Positions 1 through 12,569 of a DNA stretch of 60,800 nt are shown piece by piece (the first letter of the stretch is position 1; the number at the start of each line of letters is the position of its first letter). This DNA comes from Gnetum montanum (taxonomy: Eukaryota; Streptophyta; Gnetopsida; Gnetales; Gnetaceae). Made by a program: the position numbers and the translations under genes. Location: positions 920,248 through 981,047 of the forward strand of contig MNCI01004849.1 in NCBI GenBank assembly GCA_015680685.1, in the 5' to 3' direction. Under the pieces are notes generated by a model. The model searched no databases, was not told the DNA's origin, and saw only the letters and a program-made list of their open reading frames with translations.

Positions 1-300
1 TCATCCCCCTTCTTTCCCCAATTCCATACCTAGCATAGAGGTAGTTGGAAGGCCAAATTTGGTGAGGCTTGAAACCAATGTTTCCAACATTTCATTTCTG
101 GTAAAGGGGTAAACCCTCCTTATCCCCCACTTACTAATTATAGTAAGTACATCATTTTTTGCCATTTTCATTTCCTTTAATAGTTTTTAAATTTCATCAT
201 TTATAGCCTATTTTAAGCCATTATTAGCCTATTTTTCACTATAATTTACTCCTATTTTATCATTTATAGCCTATTTTAAAGCCATTCTCAGCACTAAAGC

Positions 301-3290
301 CATGTCTTTCCAAAAGTCCACCAAGTTGCCCTTCACCCTCATTGGTGAAGATCATAGCCAACAAGCCATGAGGGTGTATGATCCCAAAGACCATGCCATC
401 ATTGAGTGTAGGTGATCTTTAAGGGTCAAAGGGGAGAATCCTAATTTTGCAACCATAAATGAAGATAATTATAACTTCATTTATGCTAAAATACAGGTAG
501 GCATGCTAATTCCATGAAATTGAAGCCAAGGCCAAAAGGGAGTTTGAACTCATACATAGGAGTGGGAATGAGTACATCCCTTCCCCGTATGACCAAATTC
601 TCTTTAACAACATCTACTCTAGCATCCTAGCCTAATTGATTACCATGGAAGAGGAAGATGACAAGCCTAGCTTTAAGGAGCAACAAGAAGAGGAGGATGA
701 ATTTAAGGTAGAATCTAAGCTTGAAAACATCATGGGAGGAATGTTCTAACAAACATCCCCCAAATTCACAACACCTTCCTTTAATGCTTTTTTTTTCTCC
801 ATTGGCATGATGCCACCATCTTCCACTCCTTCCTACCCTACTATGGCAAATCCCACATTGGTTATAGTCATACATCACACTTATCCAATGCCACAAACAG
901 CCAACTATAGCACATCAATGGAATTTACAACACAACCTTAATACATAAAATCATCAATGATGGTTTTTGCCATCACAAATCCATTAACTACTCATGTAGA
1001 GGCCACCATAGGACCCTAAGCAATAGAGGGTTCATATACCCCATTTTTCTTATTTGTGCTTCAAGTACAGATACAAACATTTTTTTCTTTGTTTGGCCCA
1101 TAAGCCACAAACATAATGCAACCTATTCATTCTATCATGCAACCCATAATGAAGCCATAAGCCTCACAAAAAATGCCACAACCTTATGTACAAACCTTAC
1201 AACCTATGGGGCCACTACAAGGCTTGGATCAAGCCTTCTAAATGATCCAAGACCTAACAGAGGAGTTAGAGAGGCTTAAAGCTTCTACCACACAAACTAT
1301 CAAGATTATGGACTTCTACTAGGATGATCTCATAAGTCTTATAGTCCCACCCTTGACACTTACTCTAGGTGTCTTCATTCCCTAATTTATCAAATATAAT
1401 AGGGAAGGTGATCCTAATGCCTTATTACCATTTGAGTTAAATGTTAACTTTTGCAGCCATGGCCTTCTACCATTATGAGGATGTTCCCTATGTATTTGAC
1501 TAGCAAAGTGCTTCATTGGTACTATGCATTGTCCTAAGATGCATATCCTCTTTGGAGGACCTAGTAGCCTAGTTTTTCAACTACTTCAAGTATAAATTGA
1601 AGCCTGACACAATGCATGATCAACTCATGAAGATCAAGCAAGGGTGGTTACAACTTGTATAGAAATTCATTTAGTGGTGGAATAAACTATTGAATGAAAT
1701 ACAAGAGTCCATAGCTAAATTCCACTTGTTAGCCATATTTAGGGAAGTAGTTAATGACTTCATCAAGACCAAACTCTACTACCTTGATCCATGGTTCCTT
1801 AACCAAGTGTTCTTGCAAACTAAAGATATAGAGGATGCTATGGAGGCCAGTCATGATCTAGCCTATATAGCATATAAAAATTAACATACTTAAATAGAAA
1901 AAGAAAATAGCAAACAAAAAAACCCTACCATAGCAACTATAATCAAGAAAACAAAGATCAAAAACCAAGGGCCAAAGGTTAATCTACCCAAGGCCCCCAC
2001 CAATGATCGTAATAACCAATCATCAACTTCTAAAACCATTGCATTGACAACAAATAGACCTAACTTTGAAAGGAAGGATAGGTATAAATACACTACATTG
2101 CCATTAAAACTATCTAAGTTGCTAGACCAACTACTAAGAAGTGGGTGCATGTAACACAAAAAAATGATCAAAGCTACTCGAAAGAAACACAAGTGACTAT
2201 GTGAAATAGCCAAAGATCCCACTTTGGCAATGAAGGATGATCCCAAATTTCCTAGATACTTTAAGCTAGACTACTTTTGCCATTATCATCAACTTCCTAG
2301 TCATGATACAAACTTTTACCTTGTGCTAAAGGATGACTTGCAAAGAATGATAGATAGGGGGAAATAGGTCTTAGATGCTTCTAACCCTATTCGGCCACAA
2401 AACTAGTTGATGTAGGTCTACAAAGACCTGTTGAATGCTAACAATAGTTCCTATGTTATTTCAACATTCAACATTGATGATAATTAGATATCTACAAGAG
2501 AACCATTCATGATTCAAGTACCCCTTTATAATGAAAGGGCTTCTTTGGCTTCCCATAGCTCAAGATCCCTGAATGCCTCTAAGGGAACCTTTTGTCATCA
2601 AAGTCTCCCAACCCAATACAACCCAAATAGATATAGCTCAACCAACTACACAATGACCCCCTATGGTAGCCAATGATATTACTCTTTCTTACACTCAATG
2701 GTTGACCACCAAAAAACTATATCCAAATAAGGGAAGAAGCATAAGCAAAAGTCTCACAAGAAGGGAGATAATCATATAGAGGTATGAAAGTAAGTGGGAC
2801 CACTGAAGCCCACTTCCATTTTAGCTATAACCATGACCTCCTCTACCCAAACCTATTTAACCAACAAGCCACAAGATTACACCAAAATCTATAACCAAGA
2901 AAACAAGAAAGAGACACATCAACCAAAGCCTAACATCAAAGTTTGCATTTTGAGGTGCATGGAGAAAGTGAGGCATAATCAGGGTGACAAGCCCATGGCT
3001 AATGAAAAAAACTTCCTTAGTGCAATGGACTAAGTTAGGCAATCCCTCAAGTAGAAAAATAACCCTAAGTTTATATGACCTGATCATGACTTATACCACA
3101 CATCATGAGGCACTAGTCAAAATGTTGACTTCCATACCCATTAGTGAGGATATTCTTGCTAATGAGGAAGCCATCCATGTAGTAATGATTTCAACATCCT
3201 TAACATTTTGTGATAGAAAAACTAAGGTTAATCCTCAAAATGGTGAAGTTACTATAGCCCCTTTATTCATAACCATACAGATAGAATAAT
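301..3290 (+). pseudogene. Element A gag, decayed
   Basis: Gag forms the capsid that packages the RNA. A plausible start is the ATG at 301 (MSFQKSTKLPF, then a conserved VYDPKDH motif), matched by element B's MSFHQSTILPF at 20163 on the other strand. Around 1380-1880 lies the gag core, with VNDFIKTKLYYLDP at about 1755. Around 2260-2370 the pattern FCHYHQLPSHDTNFYLVLKDDL resembles the C-x2-H..H..C zinc-binding segment of Tat/Athila gags, with the last cysteine replaced by tyrosine. Between these blocks are many stops and frame changes, so only short open stretches remain (1690-1884, 2794-3033, 2984-3289). Gag and protease appear to form one polyprotein unit. No intact product is possible. Confidence 0.75.
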
Positions 3291-3304
3291 TTAAAATACA
3301 TTAG

Positions 3305-3900
3305 GTGCATGTTGATGATGGAGCAATGACCAGTGTTATTCCATGCACCATCATTAAATGCTTAGGCTTAACTAAGCAAGTACAACCTACAACCACTGCA
3401 GCTCTTATGTCCTTCAATGGATCAAGAGTTACCATTAGGGGGTCTATCTCCTTAGATTTTGTAGCTAGAGAACAACTACCCACAACTACCAACTTCTTGG
3501 TGATTAAAGAGACACCAGGATTCAACCTGATCCTAGGAAGATCTTGGTTGGCTTAGTTACAAGTTGTGTCACACATCCATCAAGAAATTCAAATTCCTTA
3601 TGAGGAAGGTAAAATAATCATTCATGATGATAATGCAACTCCCCTAGCTGTTAACAACATAGACATAGAGTAGGGGATCAAAGTGGAGCTTCAAGAAGAA
3701 GCTCCTAGCCATGAAGAGCAAAAATCCAAGATAGGCAATGATGACAACGATAGACAGTGGGATACATTATGGGATGAACTCCATTTTAACATTATAAGCA
3801 AAGGGGATGGTGAATAAAAGCTTGTGCAAAATAGGCCTTATTCACTCCCTAAGATTGCAAAGATTAGGAAGAATCTGCACAAGGGAAGTTCACATTAACC
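3305..3900 (+). pseudogene. Element A aspartic protease and tail
   Basis: The retroviral-type aspartic protease matures the gag-pol polyprotein. The open part (3305-3556) starts HVDDGAMTSVIP and ends FNLILGRSWLA, the usual flap-to-end pattern of gypsy proteases. The catalytic triplet reads D-D-G rather than D-S/T-G, and elements B and E share D-D-G, so this is a family trait and not decay of one copy. A stop follows the GRSWLA motif, but a homologous tail continues to about 3900 with ISKGDGE at about 3795; B has the same tail. In many gypsy elements RT would follow directly. Here it does not. Confidence 0.8.
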
Positions 3901-4669
3901 TTCCCATGCCCCTATGACCAAATGCATTAACAGCCAAGTAGCCTTACTTTTCTTTTGTAGTTTATTATATCTTTATTATTTTATGCACATAGCCTATGCA
4001 TATAGCCCAAGTTTATTTGCATTTTTTCTATTTATTACAACCTTTATTATGATACAAAAAGCCTTATAAATATACATCTCTTTGGCATCTGCATCTACTA
4101 AGATGTTAAACTGGAACTATGATCCACTAAGACCTTAAATTAGCAATGTAACCACAATCATGCAATATAACCTATGCCTATAATGGCCAAAAACTAGCAA
4201 ACATCTTGTTTATTATGACACTTCCATTTTTTGAAACCAAAAACATCAACATATTTGCTTTCAATATTCATACTACTATAGATGCATTTAGCCAAAAATA
4301 AAACCAAAATTTAAATTTAAAGTTAAAATGTTGATAACATACATAGCCATGGCCACATCATGTGGCAAAAATATCAAAGAGTAGCAATCATCCATAACAT
4401 AGTCTTGGCTAATCATAGCCATCAACATAAAAACAAAAACAAATAGCCAACAAGCTAAATTGAAGGAGGCTGCTAAGTGGCATTCAGAGGAGGGAGTGGT
4501 GGGTCATTCCTACGCTTACCATTTGGGCCACCAATGTCTCTTGAGGCCTTAAATGCAAAACATATAGCCAGTTAGTAACCTATAGGCAAGATCATGACTC
4601 AAAATGAAAACATTATGATCTATTGAATTTTCTTAACAAACTTAGGAAAAAAATCCTAGTCGAAGGTGA

Positions 4670-5010
4670 AATTAGCTTTTGTAAAAAGCTCTAAGGTGTT
4701 TATCTAAATTAGCTTAAGAAATTCCAGAAAAAATGGTATTATTATAACCTTTCAGAAAAAAAAACATTATGGCCAATTAGAATTACTTAGAAATTTTAAA
4801 AACAAACATCTAGACAGAGGTGAAATTAGCCTACATAAAAAGCTCTAAGATGTTTATCTAAATTAGCTTAAGGAATTCACAACAAAACATTATTACAACC
4901 TTGTCTTGCCTTACATTATGAAATTACTTAGCAGATTTTGGAAAAACATCTAGTCAAAGGTTAAATTAGTCTCTATAAAAAGCTCTAGGACATTTATCTA
5001 AATTATCTTA
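4670..5010 (+). repeat. Three-copy block of about 150 bp within the spacer
   Basis: Three successive blocks share a core with AAAAAGCTCTA followed by GTTTATCTAAATTAGCTTAAG and an AAATTCC/AAATTCAC segment (about 4680-4730, 4835-4885, 4973-5020), spaced roughly 140-155 bp apart. The copies differ at many positions, so the duplication is old. No protein is encoded. Confidence 0.55.
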
Positions 5011-6599
5011 AGAAATTCCATAGAAAAGCATTATTACCATAACCAAAATATCATAGCCAAAACATTATAGGAAAAACTAAAGCTTGGTCTATGTTATGCA
5101 TACATTTAGAAAATAGCATCTAAATTATGCATAAATGTAGAAAGATCAAGCATAAATTTAGAAAAAAAAAACATCTAAATTATGAAAAACATGAATAAAT
5201 TTGGAAAAAATCATCTAAGCTATGCACAAATTTAGAAAAAGCATAATAAACTTAGAAATAGCCATGTAGCCATAGTAAAAGCTTATTTAAAATAGAAAAA
5301 GCTTTTACTCTTCTTAAAAATCAAAATTAAGAATTAATTTTACTTGTTCACAAAAGAAAAACATAAGTTACACATGTCAACCACTTCCACTTCCAAATGG
5401 GTAATATACTACAACCATGATTTTAGCTTGATCACATAGCGATAGCCAAAAAATTCATCAAAAATTCATTGAGCTCCAAACAAAGTGATTCCACCACTTT
5501 CTGAAAGCTTAAATTGAGCCCTATGCACCCATGCTTAGAAAAATTCAAACAGTTTTTCATTTATGTAGGAAAAATTCATCAATTTTGATAATAATTTCAA
5601 GATGGCACAAACATCCTTATTACACATGCTTAGCAAAAAATAGATAGAAAATATGTTTTAAGTCCAATTGGAGTGATTCGACCTCCATTGGAAAGTTGAA
5701 GCCAATGCCTAGGTAGCCATGACTAGAAAATATTAAAAACCTTTGTTGTTTATTTAATAAAAATTCATAAAATTACATAAAATTACAAAAGTGGCACAAA
5801 GAACCTAACTACACAAGATTAGGAAAACAACCATAACTTCTTTGTTTTAAGGTCAAAATAAATAAGAAAATAGCCATTGAAAAGATGAAATGAAGGGATA
5901 CAAGTGCATAAATTTTAACCTTACAAATGCATAGCTGTTATACCAAGAAAAAAATACACAAAATTGGTTTCTTGTTCATGGTAAAACTTAAAAAGACCTC
6001 AAAGCCTAGATTTCATATAGCCATGAAAATAGTTGAAATAGTAAAAACCATTCAAACCAATTAAAATTCACACTAAAATAATGGGATGGGATTTTGTTAA
6101 AATTTAATTTTAACAAATCCTAAGGCCTAGATCTAAAAAATGACCTTAACACACGGGAAGCAAAAAACTAGAAAAAGCCACAAGAAACAAAGGCAAAAAT
6201 AGGTAGAAATGCCTACCTTGGCACAACAATAGAGGAAGCTTAGATGGACATGGGTAGGTACCTCGTATAGATATTGAGAATGTTCATCCACCTTCTAAAT
6301 CACTAGGTTTTAGCTCTTTTCCACTCTTTTCTTTGGTGCAATTGTAAGCTCAAAGCTGGGAATGGCTGGAAACTAAGAAGGATGAGAGATCAACGTTGGC
6401 TATGGAAAAGGTAGGAGGCCTCCACACTAAGGATTAGTTTTTGCTACCATAAGAACCTTTGCTAGATCTCTCCTCCAAGGCACTATTGATGCAGGATGAA
6501 AATTATGATGAAAACTTGTAAGATTCCACAATAAAATCACATCTAAAACCTAAATGCACAACTTAAAACCCTAGTCGCCAATTTAGTGCACCATAACTA

Positions 6600-9500
6600 C
6601 AAGTGCATTGAAGTGTAAGGGGGAAAGTCTAGTTCACATTCATTTTGGATGGGAAAAAACTTCAATTTTCAAAATTTTAAATTTTTTGGATTTTGGGCCC
6701 AACCTGGCACCTTTAGTCTTGACCAAAACTTGCATCAACACTGAGATTTTACCAATTTTGACTCTTAAAACCTTATGGAAACCTTAACCCCATGCATCCA
6801 TGCTAGGAATACCATGTCCAACGTTGAAAAATGTCTATTATTTTATAAATTTATTAGAATTACAAATAATTTTTTATTTTTGGTAATCCAAACCTACCTT
6901 TTTCAACCTTGGGTTTCCAAAAGTGGGTAAGACATGCGCGAGGCTAGATACCATGGATTTCCATGCTAGGGTAGCAATGCCTAGTGTAGAAGAAGAGGGG
7001 TAACACTTACTCTCATCTCCCAACACCCAGCTAGCATAAGTTTGATCAAAAAATGGATCCCACATGACCTAGAGCCCCTCCAAGCATCTTCGACAATGTC
7101 AGAACCCCACCAAACCTTATCAAAATTGGTTGAAATCTAGGATTTGGTGTTTTCCATAGTGGGGAAAGCTTCATCCATGCTAATCCTCTTACCGTCAGTG
7201 TGGATAGATGGGGAGGAAGGCAAGCCAAAAAATGACCTAAATTGATAACCTAATGACCATTTCTTGATGCCTAATGATCCCTAGATCTTGTTGGAACCCT
7301 TTGGAGTTTCTAGAAGCTCCAAAAGTGGATAAAAATGACATAAAACTACCCTCTCATCCACACTTGGGATACCATGCCTAGCATGGAAGAAAGGGGGCAT
7401 ATTGCATGAGGCACTTAGAAGCCTCCAAATTATTAGATCTTGACACCCAACATTGACCATTAACACTGGTAACCCCAGAGGTTGACATGCATGATTGATC
7501 ACCTATTGATTTGGCCTAGATCTAACTTTATTCACTAAGGGAGAGCTTTTCCATACTAATCCTTCCACTATCAATGTGAAAAAATGGGAAAATCTTGAAA
7601 ACCTCATCACAACCTCCAGAACAATAATATTGTTGCCTTAGGCAGTAATGGTCAATACTAGCAACCCTGTGAATAGTCATGCATAGCCAGAATGACCATA
7701 AAAAGCTAAAAGGCCCTTCCCCACAAATGTTTTACACTAAGCATGGAAGCCCTAGTATGGAAAAATGTGAAAAGCTAAAAAGTTACCTAATGACCCTTGA
7801 AACAACCACATCTTAACATCAGATATTAGCAATTGACATTGGCAACCTTAGAAGCCTACATACATGACTGAAAGTGATCACAAATGGAAAAGAAGCTTTC
7901 CATAAAATTTTCAAAGTTGAGCATGGAAGTCCCAACATGGAAAAATGGGGGGAAGCCAAAAAATTACCTAATGACCCTTGAAACAACCAAATTTTAACAT
8001 CAAGTATTAGCTATCGATGCCAGCAACCTTAGAAGTCCACATGCATGATCAAAAGTGATCACACAAGGCAAAACATATTTCCCCCTAATTTTCCACACTT
8101 AACATGGAAGCCCAAATGTGGAAAAAATGGGGTGGGAGTCTCAAAAACCACTCATTAATCTTTAATAGAAAAGTTTTACACCAAGCATTAACCATCATCA
8201 CTAGCAACCTCAAGGACCTACATGCATGATCAAAGATGATGCAAAAAGATAAAAATCTATTTCTCCCCATTTTTCCATAGTAAGCACACTATCCCTATTG
8301 TGTAAAAGATGGGGAAGTTCAAAACCTACTTGGAAAACCTATAAACTAACTAGTTTTGACTCCAAGCCCTAGTCTTCAACCCTGACAGCCTTGAAGGTTG
8401 ACATGCAGGGTCGATTGAAGTCAAAACTAGGCTAGATTTGAGTTTTATGATGCCTCCACTCTAGGGATTCCTCCCTTCATGTTTTTTAATGTGAAACTAA
8501 GGAGGAGACCCATTTACTATCCATAACTACCTCAGAACAACATTAACTTAACTTGCATGCACTCTAGGATCCTACCAACATCATTTGGAACCTTGAAACT
8601 TTAAGAAACTGATGTTAGAAGGATAAAAATTGATTTCCCCTAGTTTTCCACATTGGGCACCCTAGTATAGCATGGAAAAAATGGAAAAAATCCAAATATT
8701 CTTAGAAATATCCAAAATGGCCAAAATTTAACACCAAACCCTAGTCCTCGACTCTAGTAGCCTTGGAGGTTGACATGCACAATCTATTAAGGTTAAAATT
8801 GGCATAGATCTGAGTTGCATGGTTCTTCCACTCTAGAGATCCATTTTTACATGCTAAGAATAGTATCCTTGGTGTGGAAATTCAAGGGGATACTTTTTTG
8901 GAGCTCCAAAACACCTCATAATGATATTAAATGACTTTTCATGCTCTCTAGAATCTTAATAGCAATCATTAGAGCCCTTAAACTTTCCAAGATTGATCCT
9001 AGATGGCCAAAATGTGGTTCCCCATAGTTTTCCATGTTGATATCTCCATCCCTAGCATAGAGAAAATGGGGGAAGCCAAAAAACCACTTAGGAATGTCCA
9101 AAACTACTACAATTTGACATGGATCCATGGCCCTTAACCTTGGCAACTCCAAGAGATAACATGCACAGTTGACTGTGATCCAAATTAGCCTTGATCTAGG
9201 ATTATTTCTTCTTCCACATTGGAGTAACTTCCCTAGTATGAAAACAAGGGGGGAATGTTTCTTTTCAACTTTTTCTCATAAGATGACACTCTTGGAAACC
9301 AACGATCTATGCTAGAGAAGCCCAAGACCTCATTACCTCAAGATTTTTGTTTTTTGATCTCATTTCAACCTATAAAATTCATTTTCCCCATTCTTCCATG
9401 CTGGAGTAGCTCCCCCATCATGGAAACAAGGGGGAAGACCTTAAGTTCCCTTAAACATCCTTCAAATAAAAATCAACCAAAAACTTGTAGAATCGAAGTC

Positions 9501-10050
9501 TATAGCCCTAGGGATCTAGAAACCTAGTTAGAGTGCCCCTAAATCACTCTAAATTCATAAAATAAGTTTCCCCCTATTTTTCCATGTTGAGGATACTATG
9601 CTCAACATGGAAAAAAGGTGGGGGGAGAAGCTATTTTGACACATCTTAACACTCAAAATTACCTCACATTACCTGAGAACAAAGATAGGAGATGCATAAG
9701 TTCTAGATCTAGACTCTAGGTACCTATTTGATCATGTTTGATCTTATTCTTTCTTTGAATTTTGGTTCACAATTTTGAATCTCCTCTTTTCTACGCTGGC
9801 TAGTGTAAAAACAAGGAGCGAAGGCTTTAGAACCTACGTTTTAGCCTTTACAAACCTTTGGAGTGCCCAATTTTGATGGATATGACCCTATGATACATTG
9901 GGAAGGTCTTAGAACTTACATTTTGGAAACCTATTTTCCTTGGTTTCCACACTAAGGGTCCTTGTTTCCATGCTGAGCCTAGTGTGGAAGCCTTAAAACA
10001 CTTTATTTTTGGGTCCAAATAGCCCAAAAACAACCTTGATTAATGCTTGA
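6600..10050 (+). repeat. Degenerate tandem array, about 180-190 bp period, inside element A
   Basis: A recurring marker, 'CATGCATGATC..AGTGATC' and variants, occurs at about 7486, 7676, 7860, 8040, 8220, 8402, 8773 and 9160, giving steps of 180-190 bp with two marker positions eroded (about 8590 and 8970). Each unit also contains 'TTTTCCAYRCT' followed 20-40 bases later by 'AGCATGGAA..ATGGGG', so each unit could fold on itself. Related but more eroded units extend left to about 6600 and right to about 10050. Copy number is roughly 15-18 by spacing. The unit length is similar to many plant satellites, and tandem repeats in untranslated parts of Tat/Ogre elements are known. Confidence 0.7.
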
Positions 10051-10351
10051 ATTCACCTAATAGCCTTGTAGCCTTAAAACATGGTCCACTAATGCCTAAA
10101 ACTATCAAGACCTAATCATTTTGACCTATGTTAGCCAAATTTTATCATTTATAGCCCATTTTGCTTGATTTTTGTCTTACTACATAATGTTTTGGCTTTT
10201 TTTTGACTTATGTGGCCTTGATGACTTGGTTGACCTTCATGCAAGCTTATATGTTAATTATTTATCTTGGTATAACTTTATTTACCTTTGTCTAGCATTT
10301 AAATGGTATCAAATAATGGGGTTTGACCTTCCTTGACTACCATTTGACACC

Positions 10352-10644
10352 ATATGACCATGGCCCACTAAGGCTTAAACTGGCATCATAGTCTACCAAG
10401 ACTATAAACTAGCATCATGGTCCACTAAGGCCTTAAACTAGCATCTTAGTTCACCAAGACTATAAACTAGCATCATGGTTCACTAAGGCCTTAAAGTAGC
10501 ATCATAGTCCACCAAGACTATAAATAGGAATCATGGCCTACTAAGGCCTTAAACTAGCATCATGGTTCACTAAGGCCTTAAAGTAGCATCATAGTCCACC
10601 AAGACTATAAATAGGAATCATGGCCTACTAAGGCCTTAAACTAG
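10352..10644 (+). repeat. 29-bp tandem array with a perfect 87-bp duplication
   Basis: Ten 29-bp units of two alternating kinds: type a, 'CATGGTCCACTAAGGCC' plus 'TTAAACTAG', and type b, 'CATAGTCCACCAAGACT' plus 'ATAAACTAG'. The last 174 bases are two copies of a three-unit block (10471-10557 and 10558-10644) that I read as identical base for base, in an otherwise heavily mutated element. Isolated copies flank it at about 4095-4150 and 14360-14420. The reverse complement occurs in elements B and E. There are no unique spacers between units, so it is not CRISPR-like. Confidence 0.85.
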
Positions 10645-11199
10645 CAAAATTATCATCTTTATTAAGCATTTGTAGCCTTATAATTTCCCTTGTTTGACCT
10701 TTATGTGATATTTTTTTGCATCTATTCTAGTTTTTTGAATTGACCTTATCTTAATGATGACCCTAGATGGCCTTGGTTGCATTAGATTTGCATGTGTTTT
10801 ACGAAATTTAAACATTATTTATTTACTTTTACCTAATTGCAACTTAATATGATTTTAGTTGACATGCATGATCAAAGTATGAATACCTGGGAGTAAATCA
10901 ATTCACGTTTGTGTCTATGTGGACCTCATGATGATATTAAATAGTGTATCGATGCTAATTACCTCGATCTTGAGCTTGAGACTCTTGTAGACCACATAGC
11001 CTTAATAGAGAAACTCTAGAATGGCTTGAAAGCCTAGTCAAAATCCTAAACTTAGAAGTAGGAGACATAATCAAAGACTCTCTAGTTGAGGTTCCTATCA
11101 CAACACATAGTGGCTAGGAGAAAATCCTAAACTTAAGTTTGTCACTAGAGCCTCCATGTCCCTAAGACATCACCAAAGTATTATAAAAAAAAAATTAAG

Positions 11200-12480
11200 G
11201 TATTTTCCTAGTCATATGAAGATATTCTAGGCATAGAGCCATGTTTAGTCTAGCACAACATGATACTGAACCCTAGCATTAGACTAGTTAAGCAAAAAAT
11301 TTGCAAGATTAGACTAGATTTGACCTTGGCAATTTACGATGAAATCTCAAAGGTCTACCAAGTAGGTTTCATTAGGGCTATCAATTAAATACAATGGGTA
11401 TTCAAAATGGTGTAGTCCCTAAGAAAAATGGGACTATCTATATTTGCATTGATTTTTGAGACCTAAATAAAGCAACTATCAAGGATGACTTTTCTTTACC
11501 TAGTATTGATCAACTTATCAATACTATAGCTAGATATGTCTTATTGTCCATTATTGATTGATTCTTAGGATATAACCAAATTAGGATCAACCCAGAGCAC
11601 CAACTTAGCACACCCTTTCATGATTCCCTTTGGCCTTAAGAATGCTAGAGCAACATACTAGAGAGCCATGACCTATATCTTTAGTGATTACATGTTATGT
11701 TTGCTTAATGATTACATAGATGACATACTCGTGAAGTCTAAGATAGTTGATGTCCATGATAATGATCTAGATCTTGTGCTTAAATGATGTCTCAAATACG
11801 AGCTTAGGCTCAATCCTAAGAAGTGTGTATTTAATGTCAAGAATAGTAAGATGCTTGGGTTTGTAGTCTCTAAAGCAGGGATACATGTAGATCTTGATAA
11901 GGTTAAGGCCATATCCAAATTAGTAGCACCTACCAACCTGAAAGAGCTTCAAGGATTACAAGGAAAATTACAATTTATTTGTAGGTTTATCACTAGGCTT
12001 ACGGATAAGTTACAACCAATGCAACACTTGCTTAAGAAAGGAGTTCACTATGAGTGGATGACTCAATGCCAAAAGGCCTTTGAAAACCTTAAGCAAGAGT
12101 TGAGACAACTATTGAAAATCTATCCTCCACAAAAGGGTAAATCATTTTACATTTATCTCATCATCTCTGATACATCCATTACCTCTTTACTCTATTAGAA
12201 ATTTGATGGAGCAGATATTCCTATATACTATCCTATCCACACGTTAATTGCACATGAGACCTAATACACTAAAGTGGAGAAGTATTATCTAGCACTAGTC
12301 TTCTCTTTGAAGAAATGGAGACACTACCTCTTTAGAATCCAAGTCAATGTAATTTATAAGGATAACATACTTAGAGCCATAGCAACCAACATCTATGAAA
12401 GTAGTCATATAGCTCGATAGAAAGCCATATTATGTCTCTCAATCCTGAACAAAAGGTCAAGCTATAACTGTACAGCTCAT
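11200..12480 (+). pseudogene. Element A reverse transcriptase and first RNase H
   Basis: RT copies the element RNA into DNA; RNase H removes the RNA strand. The reading begins with YEDILGIEP at about 11217, the typical entry to plant Tat/Athila pol. It continues through VPKKNGTIYICIDFRDLNKA (about 11415-11475), PFGLKNARATY (about 11620) and the catalytic NDYIDDILVKS at 11707-11740, with YIDD intact. The longest open piece, 11851-12198, covers the connection (LNPKKCVF, GFVVSKAGIHVD, LQGLQGKLQFICRFI). The first RNase H follows (about 12130-12420: TKVEKYYLALVFSLKKWRHYL). Stops interrupt it, for example TGA at about 11785 and TAG at 12196-12198. Confidence 0.85.
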
Positions 12481-12569
12481 AGTTTTACCTATTAATGACC
12501 AAGGAGCCATAGATCTTGAGTTCCCTAATGAATACATTAACACAATTAAAAAAGTACCGAAGGGTTATG

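Larger units (their letters stand above)
3901..10990 (+). other. Element A protease-RT spacer, non-coding
   Basis: About 7 kb with no sizeable open frame and no protein domain I can recognise on either strand. The first part (3901-6500) is A-rich and includes loosely repeated blocks such as AAAAAGCTCTAAG(G/A)TGTTTATCTAAATTAGCTTAAG at about 4680, 4840 and 4975. The middle (about 6600-10050) is a degenerate array of about 185-bp period, and the end holds a 29-bp array. Copies of the 29-bp unit also occur just after protease (about 4095-4150). Element E has a comparable G/C-asymmetric region between its protease and LTR, so the spacer seems to belong to the family. Ogre elements are known to separate pro and RT with an intron. 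Whether this spacer is spliced cannot be seen here. Confidence 0.6.

Noticed and set aside
10352-10644. CRISPR-like regular repeat
   Set aside because: Units are directly abutting with no unique spacers, and the context is a plant retrotransposon.
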